Notes: a model not told the origin generated them from the letters alone. A DNA stretch of 64,000 bases from CAIYRG01 sp963747255 (GCA_963747255.1 CAVVEG010000018.1:186001-250000); one strand, 5' to 3'; positions 28,232 through 38,175 are shown, numbered from the stretch's first letter. Numbers and translations are program-made.

Positions 28232-29605
28232 ATGGTCGACAGAATAGACATTGACAAACTGATCGGATCGCAGCGGTTTGGCGCTTTTCAGCTGAAAATC
28301 GTCACCCTGTGCGGAATGGTCCAGTTTCTGGACGGTTTTGACACGCAAGCGCTTGCCTATGCCGCGCCGGCAATGCGCGCCACCTGGCATTTTGCACCGT
28401 CGGCTCTTGGATCGGTATTCGCGCTTGGCGCTTTAGGCACCGGCCTGGGCTCGGTCCTTCTGGGACCGCTTGCCGATATGCTTGGCCGCCGAAAAGTCAT
28501 GATCGCGTGTGTCGCGATGTTTGGGGTGCTGACGTTTTTCACGGCATTTCTCACATCGGTTGAGCAACTCCGCTTATGGCGTCTTCTGACGGGATTCGGA
28601 CTCGGCGCGGCCCTGCCCCTGACCTTTGTGATTGCAAATGAGTTTGCGCCATCTCGCATCCGGGCCCGGATGATCGCCGCGATGGCGTGCGGTTTTGCCA
28701 TTGGGGCATTGTCCGGCGGATTGCTGGAAGCCGCACTGATACCTTATCTGGGTTGGAAGGGGATATTTTATTTCGGCGGCATTGTCCCTCTGATACTCGC
28801 GTCGGCCCTGTTCTTTTTTTTGCCGGAGTCCGTACGCTTTCTCGCAACCCGGCCCGGAAAATCCCGGCAAATCACAGCGATCCTTAAACAGATCGATGCA
28901 GGTTTCTCTTTCCCCGAGGATGCGGAATTTATTGGTCCCGCCGGATCGAAGCGGGAAGGTTTTGCACCTCTGCAGTTATTTGCCGAAGGCCGTGCCGGTA
29001 TGACGGTCTTTCTGTGGGCTGTGTATCTGGTAACTCTGGCGCTGCTGAACACGCTCAACAATTGGTTGCCGGTCGCGGTCAATATGGCGGGGTTGCCGGT
29101 GCAGCGATCGGTGCTCATGACGACTTTGTTTCAGTTTGGCGGTATCGGGGGCGTGCTTTCGCTTGGCGCGATTGCCGATAAAGTCGGCTATGGCAAAGTT
29201 CTCGTAATTGCTTATGCGCTGCTTGCATTCTGCATCGCCGCAATCGGCGCGGTTGGCAGCGCGCCGATTGCGTTGTCCGTAGCAATCGCTGCAACGGGCC
29301 TGTTTCTCATCGGCGCAAATAACACGTTGAACGCCTATGCCGCGACTCTGTATCCCACCACGATCCGCTCCACCGGTGTGTCCTGGGGCTCGAGTTTCGG
29401 GCGCCTTGCCGGCTCAATTGGTCCATATCTCGGCGGTGTCTTGCTCGCCACCCTGCCGCTCCGCGCGACTTTCCTGATCTTTGCAATTCCCGCGCTTGTT
29501 GGCTCATGCGCGCTGCTTGGAATGCTGTACGCTGCACCCGAACGCGACAATATCGGGCCTGGTGGCTTGGTCCTTATGCGGGGACGAGCGGGCCGGGGCT
29601 CCTGA
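28232..29605 (+). CDS. MFS transporter, aromatic acid:H+ symporter (AAHS) type, copy 1
   Basis: A 457-residue 12-helix transporter. The AAHS motif FLDGFDTQALAYAAPAM near residue 33 is followed by the MFS loop LGPLADMLGRRKVM and later LYPTTIRSTGVSWG before helix 11. These carriers take up benzoate, hydroxybenzoate and similar acids. ATG 28232 follows GGGAAAG. It is divergent from the binding protein (38-bp gap) and its 3' end overlaps the convergent dehydrogenase gene by 32 bp. A related copy lies at 49948-51333. Confidence 0.9.
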   Translation: MVDRIDIDKLIGSQRFGAFQLKIVTLCGMVQFLDGFDTQALAYAAPAMRATWHFAPSALGSVFALGALGTGLGSVLLGPLADMLGRRKVMIACVAMFGVLTFFTAFLTSVEQLRLWRLLTGFGLGAALPLTFVIANEFAPSRIRARMIAAMACGFAIGALSGGLLEAALIPYLGWKGIFYFGGIVPLILASALFFFLPESVRFLATRPGKSRQITAILKQIDAGFSFPEDAEFIGPAGSKREGFAPLQLFAEGRAGMTVFLWAVYLVTLALLNTLNNWLPVAVNMAGLPVQRSVLMTTLFQFGGIGGVLSLGAIADKVGYGKVLVIAYALLAFCIAAIGAVGSAPIALSVAIAATGLFLIGANNTLNAYAATLYPTTIRSTGVSWGSSFGRLAGSIGPYLGGVLLATLPLRATFLIFAIPALVGSCALLGMLYAAPERDNIGPGGLVLMRGRAGRGS

Positions 29606-31343
29606 GATAGCGGGTGGTGATTGCGTTGGCCGACCAATAGGCCAAAGCCGCGATGGTGCCGGTGGGGTTGTATCCCGGATTTTGCGGGAAAGCCGCGCCG
29701 CCCATCACGAAGAGATTGCTCGCCTCCCAGGTCTGCAGATACCGGTTTAGCACGCTGGTCTTCGGGTCGGTGCCCATGATCGCGCCGCCGGTATGGTGCG
29801 ACGATTGGCCGGTGATGTTATCAAAATTGCCGGTTCGCGGATTGGGCGTACCGATAATCTTCGCATTCGCCGCGCGTGCAATCGCCACCGCCTTGTCCGT
29901 GAGATAAAGCGACATGGCACGGTCGTTTGGTGTGTAGTTGTATGTCATGCGCACCAGCGGGCGGCCGATTGCATCCTTATAATTCGGGTCGAGATCGAGA
30001 TAGTTTGTTCGCCAAGCGTAACTTGCTCCGTGTGCGGAAATCGGGAAAGTGTGATTGTACCATTCAGCAGTAGCCGCTTTCCACGCCGAGCCCCAGCGTG
30101 GCGTCCCTGTTGGAACCGCCCGCACCTGAATTGGCCTCCCGCCGCTTACCGACGGATACAAATATCCGCCGCCGAAAAATCCCAGACCCGAATGGTCAAA
30201 ATTGTCGCCCTGGAAATCGTCGATGGCAGCAGGATTCACTCCTGTACCGATGAACGGATTGATCTCGTCTTCAACGAAAATCTGCACGCCCGACATGACC
30301 TGCAGACAGAAATTCTTGCCCACTACGCCGTTGCCGGTTGCCGGATCATAGGGTTGCCCTATTCCGGCGGTGAGCAGCAAAAGCACATTATTAAATGGAT
30401 AGGCGGAAAGAACGACAAGATCGGCCGGTTGTTCGATTTCTTCTCCCGTCTGGCGGTCAATATAAACGACGCCCCGTACTTTCCGCGCAGGCTTGTCGTA
30501 AATCAGATTGCGCACATAAGCATGTGTACGCAGTTCGAAGCGTGCGTCCTGCAGCAGCACCGGCATGATACAGACATTCGGGCTTGCCTTCGAATTGGAT
30601 TCGCAGCCGAAATACTCACAATGGCCGCAGTATTGGCACTGTCCGAGCGTCTGGCCTTCGATATTGGTGTAGGCAGCGCTGTTGTTCGATGATGGCGTCG
30701 GAAACGGATGATAGCCAAGTTTCTTCGCGGCATCGGTGAAGATCAGCCCCGCCTGTGACATGATCAGCGGTCCATTGGGATATTCGTTCTGCCGCGGTCC
30801 CTCGAACGGATTGCCGCCTTCCCGGATTTGCCCCTTCAGGTTTCCAGCCCTGCCGGATGTGCCGCACAGCCGTTCAAACCTTTCATACCAGGGCTCCAGG
30901 TCGTCATATGTGACACCCCAGTCCTGCACGGTGAGATCTGCCGGAATTGCATTTCTGCCGTAGCGGTTTTCCAGATGGGAGCGCAGGACGAATTCTGATG
31001 GAATGTTCCGCCAGGTCACACCATTCCAATGCGTTCCCGCGCCGCCCAATCCATCGCCGAGTGGAAACGCGCCCCAGCGCCGCATAGGCAAGGCTGTCTC
31101 GTCCGCCGTATGCCGCATGGTGAGAGTTTCGGTACCGTTGTCCAGCATCAGTTCGAACCGAAGCCGATATTTCAACTCGTCGCGGATCGCGGGAAGCGTG
31201 AAATCTTCCCCGGGCATTCGGTGTGCGCCACGTTCGAGGCCGACGACGGACAACCCCGCTTTGGTCAATTCGCGCGCCATGATGCTGCCGGTCCAGCCCA
31301 TTCCGACCATAACCGCGTCAACATGCTTCATCTGTTTGGCCAT
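29574..31343 (-). CDS. FAD-dependent GMC-type dehydrogenase, large (alpha) subunit
   Basis: A 589-residue flavoprotein of the gluconate 2-dehydrogenase / FAD-glucose dehydrogenase type. The FAD fingerprint is VGMGWTGSIMARELTKAG (residues 13-30); four cysteines, C236, C239, C242 and C247 (CQYCGHCEYFGC), match the 3Fe-4S cluster region of bacterial FAD-glucose dehydrogenases. The C-terminus has the catalytic His (QSSHHTGG) and Asn (NPGYNPTGT). It oxidises a sugar, gluconate or other alcohol and passes electrons to a cytochrome. The start has GAGGGGCGG upstream; a 12-bp gap separates it from the small subunit. No cytochrome gene is adjacent. Confidence 0.92.
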   Translation of the reverse strand: MAKQMKHVDAVMVGMGWTGSIMARELTKAGLSVVGLERGAHRMPGEDFTLPAIRDELKYRLRFELMLDNGTETLTMRHTADETALPMRRWGAFPLGDGLGGAGTHWNGVTWRNIPSEFVLRSHLENRYGRNAIPADLTVQDWGVTYDDLEPWYERFERLCGTSGRAGNLKGQIREGGNPFEGPRQNEYPNGPLIMSQAGLIFTDAAKKLGYHPFPTPSSNNSAAYTNIEGQTLGQCQYCGHCEYFGCESNSKASPNVCIMPVLLQDARFELRTHAYVRNLIYDKPARKVRGVVYIDRQTGEEIEQPADLVVLSAYPFNNVLLLLTAGIGQPYDPATGNGVVGKNFCLQVMSGVQIFVEDEINPFIGTGVNPAAIDDFQGDNFDHSGLGFFGGGYLYPSVSGGRPIQVRAVPTGTPRWGSAWKAATAEWYNHTFPISAHGASYAWRTNYLDLDPNYKDAIGRPLVRMTYNYTPNDRAMSLYLTDKAVAIARAANAKIIGTPNPRTGNFDNITGQSSHHTGGAIMGTDPKTSVLNRYLQTWEASNLFVMGGAAFPQNPGYNPTGTIAALAYWSANAITTRYLRSPGPLVPA

Positions 31344-31355
31344 GATGACCGCCCC

Positions 31356-32069
31356 TCAGGAAAAATCGGCGATGGACTGCGGCTCGATATTCAGCTTCTT
31401 GCCACGGTAAGCTTCGGCTTTCGACGCCCATGTTGCAGGCAGCCCGGGATAGCCGACCATTCGCCACGAAATCTTGTTGCGATTGCCGCCATATATCGGG
31501 TCGGCAAAAAATCCCTCCATTGCAGACTGCAGCAAAGCTTCGAAAAACGGTCTGGAGTCGAACTGATCGAATTCCGCCGTACCGCTTTCCATTGCGGTCA
31601 GGGCGGTTTGCCGTTCGGGCTGCGCAAGCCTGTCAAACGATCTGCCATATGTCTTCTCAGACCAGGCATTCGCAGAGCGAATACCCGCCGCGAAATATTC
31701 CCGCGGGGTCAGGGGAAGTTGATATCCGTATTCCGGTTTTGACGGAAAAAACGGGCCGTTCCGGTACATGCGCGCACCGTTGCCCCAGGCGCCTGCCAAT
31801 TGCCGGTCCGTATAGGTAACGAGGCCGCAATCAGTGCCTGAAGGAGAAAGCGCATCGGCCGGGATAATCGTGTCGTACACAGCCGAGAAGAAGGCTGCTT
31901 CGTCGGCAGTGAGCGTCAGAAAAGGTTCCGTGGCGCCCGACGCGTTTTCCGCCGCCGCCTGCGATTCCACCGGCTGAGCAATCGTCCCGCTCAGCGCGGC
32001 GGCTGCGAGCGTCCCGGCGGCTCCGGCACCCTTCAAAAACCCGCGGCGTGCAAGGCCATCATCGGTCAT
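31356..32069 (-). CDS. Gluconate 2-dehydrogenase subunit 3-type (gamma) protein, Tat-exported
   Basis: A 237-residue protein beginning MTDDGLARRGFLKGAGAAG, a twin-arginine leader that co-exports the bound large subunit. The rest (LTADEAAFFSAVYDTIIPAD, SGTDCGLVTYTDRQLAG, EKTYGRSFDRLAQPERQTAL) matches the small subunit of gluconate and glucose dehydrogenases. The start follows GGGAGGGAG. It lies directly upstream of the large-subunit gene in one operon. Confidence 0.92.
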   Translation of the reverse strand: MTDDGLARRGFLKGAGAAGTLAAAALSGTIAQPVESQAAAENASGATEPFLTLTADEAAFFSAVYDTIIPADALSPSGTDCGLVTYTDRQLAGAWGNGARMYRNGPFFPSKPEYGYQLPLTPREYFAAGIRSANAWSEKTYGRSFDRLAQPERQTALTAMESGTAEFDQFDSRPFFEALLQSAMEGFFADPIYGGNRNKISWRMVGYPGLPATWASKAEAYRGKKLNIEPQSIADFS

Positions 32070-32128
32070 TTGTTTTCTCCCTCCCTTACGGTCGAAGCAC
32101 GACTTTTACAGGAATCTCCGCCTCTTCG

Positions 32129-32296
32129 CTAAGGAGCAGCATTTGGTGCGGATGCGGGCGTGGCAGAACCGATATCAGGATTGATGTAAACGATGCCAGA
32201 CTGCGGCGGAGGGCTGCGTCTGGCCACAACGAAGATCGCCGCAACCACGGCAGCAATGGCCAAAAGAACCAGGATTTTCGGCAGCAACCTACCCAT
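32129..32296 (-). CDS. Small single-span membrane protein upstream of the dehydrogenase operon
   Basis: A 55-residue frame starting ATG 32296. Residues 6-24 (PKILVLLAIAAVVAAIFVV) form one strong transmembrane segment after a basic MGRLLPK start; a short periplasmic tail (SPPPQSG, ending ASAPNAAP) follows. It lies 59 bp upstream of the small-subunit gene on the same strand. A 7-bp stem hairpin (32301-32318) sits just ahead of it, and no strong ribosome site is visible. It may be a membrane anchor or assembly factor for the dehydrogenase; it could also be non-coding. Confidence 0.45.
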   Translation of the reverse strand: MGRLLPKILVLLAIAAVVAAIFVVARRSPPPQSGIVYINPDIGSATPASAPNAAP

Positions 32297-32350
32297 CGCT
32301 GCACCGGAGCACCGGTGCGGAATGCGGTCAAGTCCTGAAGGCGCATAGGC

Positions 32351-34241
32351 CTACGCTCGTGACAGCACTTCCTGCAGGGCAGCAGTGATTTCAACAAATA
32401 CACCGGCCCAGTCGTCCCTTGCGCGCTGACGAAACAATCGCATTGTTGGATACCAGGGACTGTCGATGCGTTTGAGCATCCAGCGCCAGTCGGGCATGTG
32501 TTTCAAGGGAACCCACACAGGACGTCCCAGCGCGCCCGCGAGATGGGCTACTGATGTGTCGGAACTGATGATCAAATCCATGCTCTGCATGGCCGCGGCG
32601 GTGTCGATGAAAGCATTATTGCCTTCATCAAATTGACCGAGCGTTTCGACCTGCATTTCTGTCCGAACGGTGTCGAGTTGCTGCAGTCCGTGCGTTCGTT
32701 GCAACGAAATCAGGCGCACGCCGGGAATCCGGGCAAGCGAAGCGAACCGGGCCAGCGGCACCGAGCGGCCCTTATCGATCGGTCCGGCTGGGTTCCCCTG
32801 CCAGCAAATTCCTATTTTGAAGCCGCCGCATCCAACGCGCTCGCGCCATTTTTCGACCAGCGCGGTTTCGGGAAAAACATACGGAACAGACCTGGGGATG
32901 GTCTCGAGGGTTGTGCCGAACCGTTCCGGCAATGACATCAGGGCGCATTGGTAATCGAATGGACGGCTGCCTTCGCACGAAGCAACGACTTCGATGCCAA
33001 TGCCTGCAAGGTTCTGGAACAGGCGTATGAGCATTGCGTGGCAAAGGAATGTTACGCGGGCGCCCATCTGACGGAGCTGCGGAAGGAAACGGACGAACTG
33101 GATCGCATCGCCGAGCCCCTGTTCGGAATAAATTACGATGCTGCGTCCGTTGAGCGGTTCACCGTGCCACACAGGTGCCTTTAATGCAGGGCGGGTAAAG
33201 CCGCAATCGGCGACATCCCAGCGTCGTTCGAAATCACGCCAACCTTCAAGATATCGCCCATGCAGAAGCATCATCGATCCCCGGTGGTAGGATGCTTCCG
33301 GATAATCGCGATTGATTCCCCACCGCATGGTCATATGCGGCGAAGCTCTCCTCAAAACGCTCAAGGTGGAGCAGCAGATTGGCCCGCAAGACCCACCCAG
33401 GCGCATAGGTGGCGTCTGCATTCAACGCTTTTTCGACCCAGTCCAAGGCTCCTTCGCGCTGCCCCTGTTCCATGAGGATATTGGCGCATCCGATAAGGAT
33501 TGCGGGATTATCCGGCTGGCTCCGCGCGATTTGTTCATAGAGCCGAAGCGCCTCATCATACCGGTTTAGCGCTACGAGAATGTCAGCTCTGGTTATCTCA
33601 AGTCCGGCATCGCCCGGTTTTAACGCCAATGCGCGATCAATGGTTTGCAATGCCTGCTCGTGTTTGCCATCGCGTGTGAGAACGTGCCCATAATTTGTCA
33701 GTACCGCCGGGTTGTCAGGTGCGAGGCGGAGTAGTTTTTCGACATCGGCACGCGCCTCGCGGTGGCGGTACAACGCAATGAGCGCGCAGGCACGGTTGTG
33801 CAATGCGTATTCCCAATTGGGAGCAAGCTGGACCGCGGAGTTGAAATCGACCAGCGCTTTCCTGTGGTCGCCAGTCTGCGCCTGTGCGAAACCGCGATAG
33901 ATGTAAGTAGCCGGGTTGCGGGGTTGCAACCTGATCGCCTCGGTAAGCACCCGCACGGCGTCGTCAATACGCCCGCGCGCGATCAGGACATTCCCATAGC
34001 TGCCAAGAGCCTCCGGCGACCGCGGATTGATCCGGCTTGCGCGCTCGAGCAATTTCTCCGCCTCGGCGAAATTTCCCAGATCGCTCTCAATGCCACCCAG
34101 CATCAGGAGAGCAAAAAAATTTGAAGGTTCGCGATGGAGACGGTTCCTGCAGATCTGCGCCGCGCCCGACAAATCACCGCTGTGCGCGATTTGCTGCGCG
34201 TGACGCAGATCATCCGTCGACATATTTGCCGGATTTCCCAT
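32351..34241 (-). pseudogene. TPR-repeat glycosyltransferase (GT9-like C-terminal domain), frameshifted
   Basis: The 5' part, 33322-34241, encodes about 9 tetratricopeptide repeats (AEKLLERASRINPRSPEALG, ALALKPGDAGL and similar). The 3' part carries a glycosyltransferase-9-like domain with SEQGLGDAIQFVRFLPQLRQ and SSDTSVAHLAGALGRPVW. The frame breaks in a run of four C at 33318-33321 (G on the coding strand). Removing one joins FAAYDHAVG to INRDYPEAS and gives one 629-residue protein typical of this family. Without the correction, the TPR part ends at 33246. Either a real mutation or a sequence error. Confidence 0.82.
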
Positions 34242-34402
34242 TGAACTGCATACTAAACCATTGGAAAATTGGGAACACTGGTCATTTCTTCCGCGTGCTC
34301 CCGTTCTATCCCGGAGGTCGATGCGGGCATGTTTCGATCCCCAGGACTGCCTCTTTTGCACACTTACGGCGTTTTACATGCACAAAACCAGAAACGGTCC
34401 TC

Positions 34403-34999
34403 ATGAACGATAAACCAACGGACGCGACCCGGGATAACGAATTGGGCCCCGGCGGCAATGACTTCCGTGGCGCCCCACCTTTCGACGTCAGGTTTACCTC
34501 GATTGTGCCGTCCCGGGCTCCTGCCGCCGAGCCGATCGTGGAACTTGAGATCAATGGACATCGCCGGCGGGTGAGCACGGATATTCGTGCGACGCTGCTC
34601 GATTTGTTGCGGGACAAAATCGGATTAACGGGTGCGAAGAAGGGCTGTGACCACGGCCAATGCGGAGCCTGTACGGTGCTGATGAATGGCCGGACTGTGC
34701 TCTCCTGTCTGACTTTGGCTGTGGCCGCCGACGGTGCGGATATCGTCACCATCGAGGGGATTGCGGGCACGGACACGCTGCACCCGATGCAGCAGGCATT
34801 TATCGAGCAGGATGCCTTCCAGTGTGGTTACTGCACGCCGGGTCAAATCCTGGCGGCGATCGGCTGCGTCGCCGAAGGGCATGCGAAAGAGGAAGCAGAG
34901 ATTCGCGAATATATGAGCGGAGTTCTGTGCCGATGTGGGGCCTACCAAAACATAGTCGCGGCTATCGTTCATGCGCGCGGGAAGATGGCAGGTGAATAA
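34403..34999 (+). CDS. Aldehyde/xanthine dehydrogenase family (2Fe-2S) subunit (PaoA-like)
   Basis: A 198-residue electron-transfer subunit with two [2Fe-2S] clusters. Cysteines C82, C87, C90 and C102 (GCDHGQCGACTVLMNG...SC) bind the plant-type cluster; C141, C144, C176 and C178 (CGYC...CRC) bind the second. It resembles E. coli PaoA but has a hydrophilic N-terminus (MNDKPTDATRDNELG) in place of the Tat leader, so it is probably cytoplasmic. Its stop overlaps the next start by one base (TAATG). The ribosome site before ATG 34403 is weak. Confidence 0.92.
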   Translation: MNDKPTDATRDNELGPGGNDFRGAPPFDVRFTSIVPSRAPAAEPIVELEINGHRRRVSTDIRATLLDLLRDKIGLTGAKKGCDHGQCGACTVLMNGRTVLSCLTLAVAADGADIVTIEGIAGTDTLHPMQQAFIEQDAFQCGYCTPGQILAAIGCVAEGHAKEEAEIREYMSGVLCRCGAYQNIVAAIVHARGKMAGE

Positions 35000-36021
35000 T
35001 GCGTCCGTTTCATTATCTTCGCGCACGTGATGCTGCCGATGCGGTCGGCGCGGCAGCAGCGGTTGCGCGGCTGGATACCGCTGCGGTCGAGGCTTCCACG
35101 CAGTTTCTCGCCGGCGGTACGACGCTGATTGATCTGATGAAGCTCGATGTGATGCGCCCGGCTCGCATCATCGACATTAAACCTCTCGCAAACCGGCACG
35201 CGGAGATTGAACTCAAGGATGCAGAGTTGCGCCTTGGCGGACTGGTCCTCATGTCGGACGCAGCCGACCATCCGGTCATTCGGACCGATTTTCCCGTCAT
35301 TGCGCAATCGCTCCAGTTTGCTGCCAGTCCCCAACTCCGGAACATGGCGACGCTTTCGGGAAATGTTCTCCAACGGACCCGCTGTCCTTATTTTCGCGAT
35401 GTCAGTTGGCGTTCATGCAACAAGCGCGAACCGGGCTCAGGTTGCGCTGCCATGGAAGGGGTGAACCGTCGTCACGCTGTGCTCGGCGTCAGTGAGCACT
35501 GTATTGCGGCCTATCCCGGAGACTTTGCGCAGGCCCTGATTGCATTGGACGCGACGGTCGAGATACTCGGGCCTTCCGGCGCGCTGACCATTCCGTTTGC
35601 GCAGCTGCATCGCGAACCCGGCGATACGCCGCATGTGGAGACGCGACTTGCGCCCGGGGCATTGATCACCGCATTTGTCGTCCCTGCCGTCCCATGGACG
35701 AGGCGTTCGCTTTATCTCAAGATCCGCGACCGCGAATCCTACGATTTTGCGTTGTCTTCCGCCGCGGTCGCCGTCGATATTCAGGAGGGCATCGTCAGGG
35801 AGTCGAGGATCGCCCTGGGGGGTGTCGCGACGGTCCCGTGGCGTTCGGTCGAAGCCGAGGCGGTTCTGGCCGGGAAACCGCTGGATCGCAATCAGGCCTA
35901 CGAAGCGGCGCGGGCTGCCTTTTCGTCCGTAATGCCGCGCAATGGAAATCGTTACAAGGTCGAACTGGGTAAGCGGACTCTCGCCCGCGCATTGTTGAGC
36001 GCTGCCTCGATGGAGTTCTGA
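34999..36021 (+). CDS. Molybdenum dehydrogenase FAD-binding subunit (PaoB-like)
   Basis: A 340-residue FAD-binding subunit of the CO dehydrogenase/xanthine oxidase type (LAGGTTLIDLMKLDVMRPAR; LRNMATLSGNVLQRTRCPYF). Cysteines C129, C140, C149 and C168 follow the pattern of the additional [4Fe-4S] cluster known in E. coli PaoB. It carries electrons from the 2Fe-2S subunit to FAD. It is coupled at both ends with the neighbouring subunits, all in one operon. Confidence 0.92.
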   Translation: MRPFHYLRARDAADAVGAAAAVARLDTAAVEASTQFLAGGTTLIDLMKLDVMRPARIIDIKPLANRHAEIELKDAELRLGGLVLMSDAADHPVIRTDFPVIAQSLQFAASPQLRNMATLSGNVLQRTRCPYFRDVSWRSCNKREPGSGCAAMEGVNRRHAVLGVSEHCIAAYPGDFAQALIALDATVEILGPSGALTIPFAQLHREPGDTPHVETRLAPGALITAFVVPAVPWTRRSLYLKIRDRESYDFALSSAAVAVDIQEGIVRESRIALGGVATVPWRSVEAEAVLAGKPLDRNQAYEAARAAFSSVMPRNGNRYKVELGKRTLARALLSAASMEF

Positions 36022-38175
36022 ATGGCTGAAGCGGCCGCGGCAATCGGTAAAGCGCGAACCCGGGTGGACGGACGGGCCAAGGTCACTGGCCAGGCCCTTT
36101 ACCCCTCGGACATTGCAGTTTCGAATGCGGCCTACGCCTGGCTGGTGATCAGTGCAATCGCCAAAGGACGTCTCACAGCGATGCACCTCGACGAGGCGCG
36201 CGCGGTTCCGGGTGTGATTGATATCCTCACCCACGAAAACATGCGGGGCAGCTTCAAAACGCAACCGAATCCCGGGGGTGCCTCAGGCGGCGCCACCACA
36301 ACGCTCGAATCGGAAAAAATTTGGCATGATGGCCAGATCATTGCGGTCGTAATCGCGGAATCCCATGAATCTGCTCGCCATGCCGCCGCCATGGTGCGCG
36401 TAGATTATGAATTCGAAACTCCCGCCGCAGGCTTCGACTGCCCCGGCGTAGTCGAGCAGTCCCTCGCTTCCATCGAAAAGGACCATACGGATCCGCGCGC
36501 CGGAGATGCGGACAACGCTTATGCGGGCGCGAGCGTCAAAGTCGATGCTCACTACGCCACACCGGCACAGCACCATAATCCGATCGAACTGTTTGACACC
36601 ACGTGCCTGTGGAGTGGAAACAGGCTGATCATTCATGAGGCTTCTCAATTCGTGCACGGACTGAGAGGCACGGTCGCGCGGCAGCTGGGGATCAGAGCCG
36701 AAGACGTCTTGGTGGAATCGCGCTTTGTCGGCGGCGCTTTTGGTTCGCGCGGCGGGGCGACTTCGCGAACGGCGCTCATCGCGCTCGCGGCCAAACGCCT
36801 GAATCGGCCGGTTCGCCTGGTACCGAGCCGTGCTCAGGGATTCACCATCGCCACATACCGCGCTGAGACCCGGCATAGGGTCAAAATCGGGGCCGCTCCT
36901 GATGGCCATCTTGAGGCCCTCGTGCATGAAGGATGGGAGGTCACCTCCCGTCCGGCGAATTACAATGTCTCGGGGACGGATACGACATCCCGAATGTATG
37001 GCTGCCCCAACGTGGCCACGCACATCAACATTGTGCATGCGGACCGGAACACGCCGGGGTTTATGCGCGCGCCGCCGGAAACGCCCTACATGTTTGCGCT
37101 GGAATGCGCCATGGACGAGCTCGCCGTCGCACTCAACATGGATCCGATCGAGCTGCGGCGAATCAATGATACGGCAGTTGATCCGATTGATGGTCTGCCG
37201 TTCACCAGTCGCTCACTGATGGAGTGTTTTAATCGGGCTGCCGATGTGTTTGGATGGAGAACTCGCGATCCCAAACCGTCGTCGATGCGCGCGGGCGAGT
37301 GGCTGATTGGATGGGGCTGCGCGTCGGCGGTTTACCCCGCCAATATCGGCGCGAGCAATGTCCGGCTTTCCTACAATCCGCAGGGAAGCGCGACCATTGC
37401 GATTGCAGCCCATGAAATCGGCACCGGGACCGAAACGATCATTTCCGGGATTGTGTCTGACAGACTGAACCTGCCGGCCGAGAAAATCACGGTCGAACTG
37501 GGCAACAGCGATCTTCCCGCGGCAGGGCTCGCCGCGGGCTCGAGCCATGCCTCAAGCGTCTGCAACGCGGTTGCCAAAGCTTGCGATGAAGTCAGGCGGC
37601 GCATCGCGGGCAGCAATCAGGCCCCCGCGCTTATGGGGATGATTGAAGTCTATGTGGAAAATGTCCCGGACGGATGCGGACCGGACGATCCTAAAAAACT
37701 CTATCGCGGGCAACCGAGCTTCGCAAACGACGAGAAGCATGCGCGTTACGCCTTCGGCGCCCAGTTTGCCGAAGTGCGAATCCATGAACTGACACGGGAA
37801 ATCCGCGTGCCGCGGATTGTGGGCGCATTTGCAGCCGGCAGAATCATCAATCCCGTAACAGCCCGCAGCCAGTTGCTCGGAGGCATGATCTGGGGGGTTT
37901 CGTCGGTGCTTTTCGAGGAAAGCGAAATCGATCGCCGGAACGCACGCTACATCAACAAAGATTTTTCCGATTACCTGATTCCGGTTAACGCGGACGTGCC
38001 CTCGGCCGAGGTGATCCTGGTACCCGAAAACGACGATATCGTGAATTCCCTGGGGATGAAGGGTGTCGGCGAACTGGGTATCGTGGGCATGAACGCAGCC
38101 ATAGCCAATGCCGTCTACCACGCTACCGGCAGACGTATACGGGAATTGCCGATCCGTATTGAGTCCATGATCTGA
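36022..38175 (+). CDS. Molybdenum dehydrogenase catalytic, molybdopterin-binding subunit (PaoC-like)
   Basis: A 717-residue catalytic subunit of the xanthine/aldehyde oxidase family. It begins KARTRVDGRAKVTGQALYPSD, contains GGAFGSRGG, RAPPETPYMFALECAMDELA, HEIGTGTETI and near the C-terminus GMKGVGELGIVGMNAAI, whose Glu is the usual catalytic base. It starts immediately after the FAD-subunit stop. The heterotrimer should oxidise aldehydes or N-heterocycles using molybdopterin cytosine dinucleotide. No dedicated maturation chaperone (PaoD/XdhC) lies next to it. Confidence 0.93.
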   Translation: MAEAAAAIGKARTRVDGRAKVTGQALYPSDIAVSNAAYAWLVISAIAKGRLTAMHLDEARAVPGVIDILTHENMRGSFKTQPNPGGASGGATTTLESEKIWHDGQIIAVVIAESHESARHAAAMVRVDYEFETPAAGFDCPGVVEQSLASIEKDHTDPRAGDADNAYAGASVKVDAHYATPAQHHNPIELFDTTCLWSGNRLIIHEASQFVHGLRGTVARQLGIRAEDVLVESRFVGGAFGSRGGATSRTALIALAAKRLNRPVRLVPSRAQGFTIATYRAETRHRVKIGAAPDGHLEALVHEGWEVTSRPANYNVSGTDTTSRMYGCPNVATHINIVHADRNTPGFMRAPPETPYMFALECAMDELAVALNMDPIELRRINDTAVDPIDGLPFTSRSLMECFNRAADVFGWRTRDPKPSSMRAGEWLIGWGCASAVYPANIGASNVRLSYNPQGSATIAIAAHEIGTGTETIISGIVSDRLNLPAEKITVELGNSDLPAAGLAAGSSHASSVCNAVAKACDEVRRRIAGSNQAPALMGMIEVYVENVPDGCGPDDPKKLYRGQPSFANDEKHARYAFGAQFAEVRIHELTREIRVPRIVGAFAAGRIINPVTARSQLLGGMIWGVSSVLFEESEIDRRNARYINKDFSDYLIPVNADVPSAEVILVPENDDIVNSLGMKGVGELGIVGMNAAIANAVYHATGRRIRELPIRIESMI

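Noticed and set aside
29793..30692. 299-codon plus-strand frame opposite the FAD dehydrogenase
   Set aside because: No domain; the opposite strand encodes a conserved flavoprotein through the whole interval.
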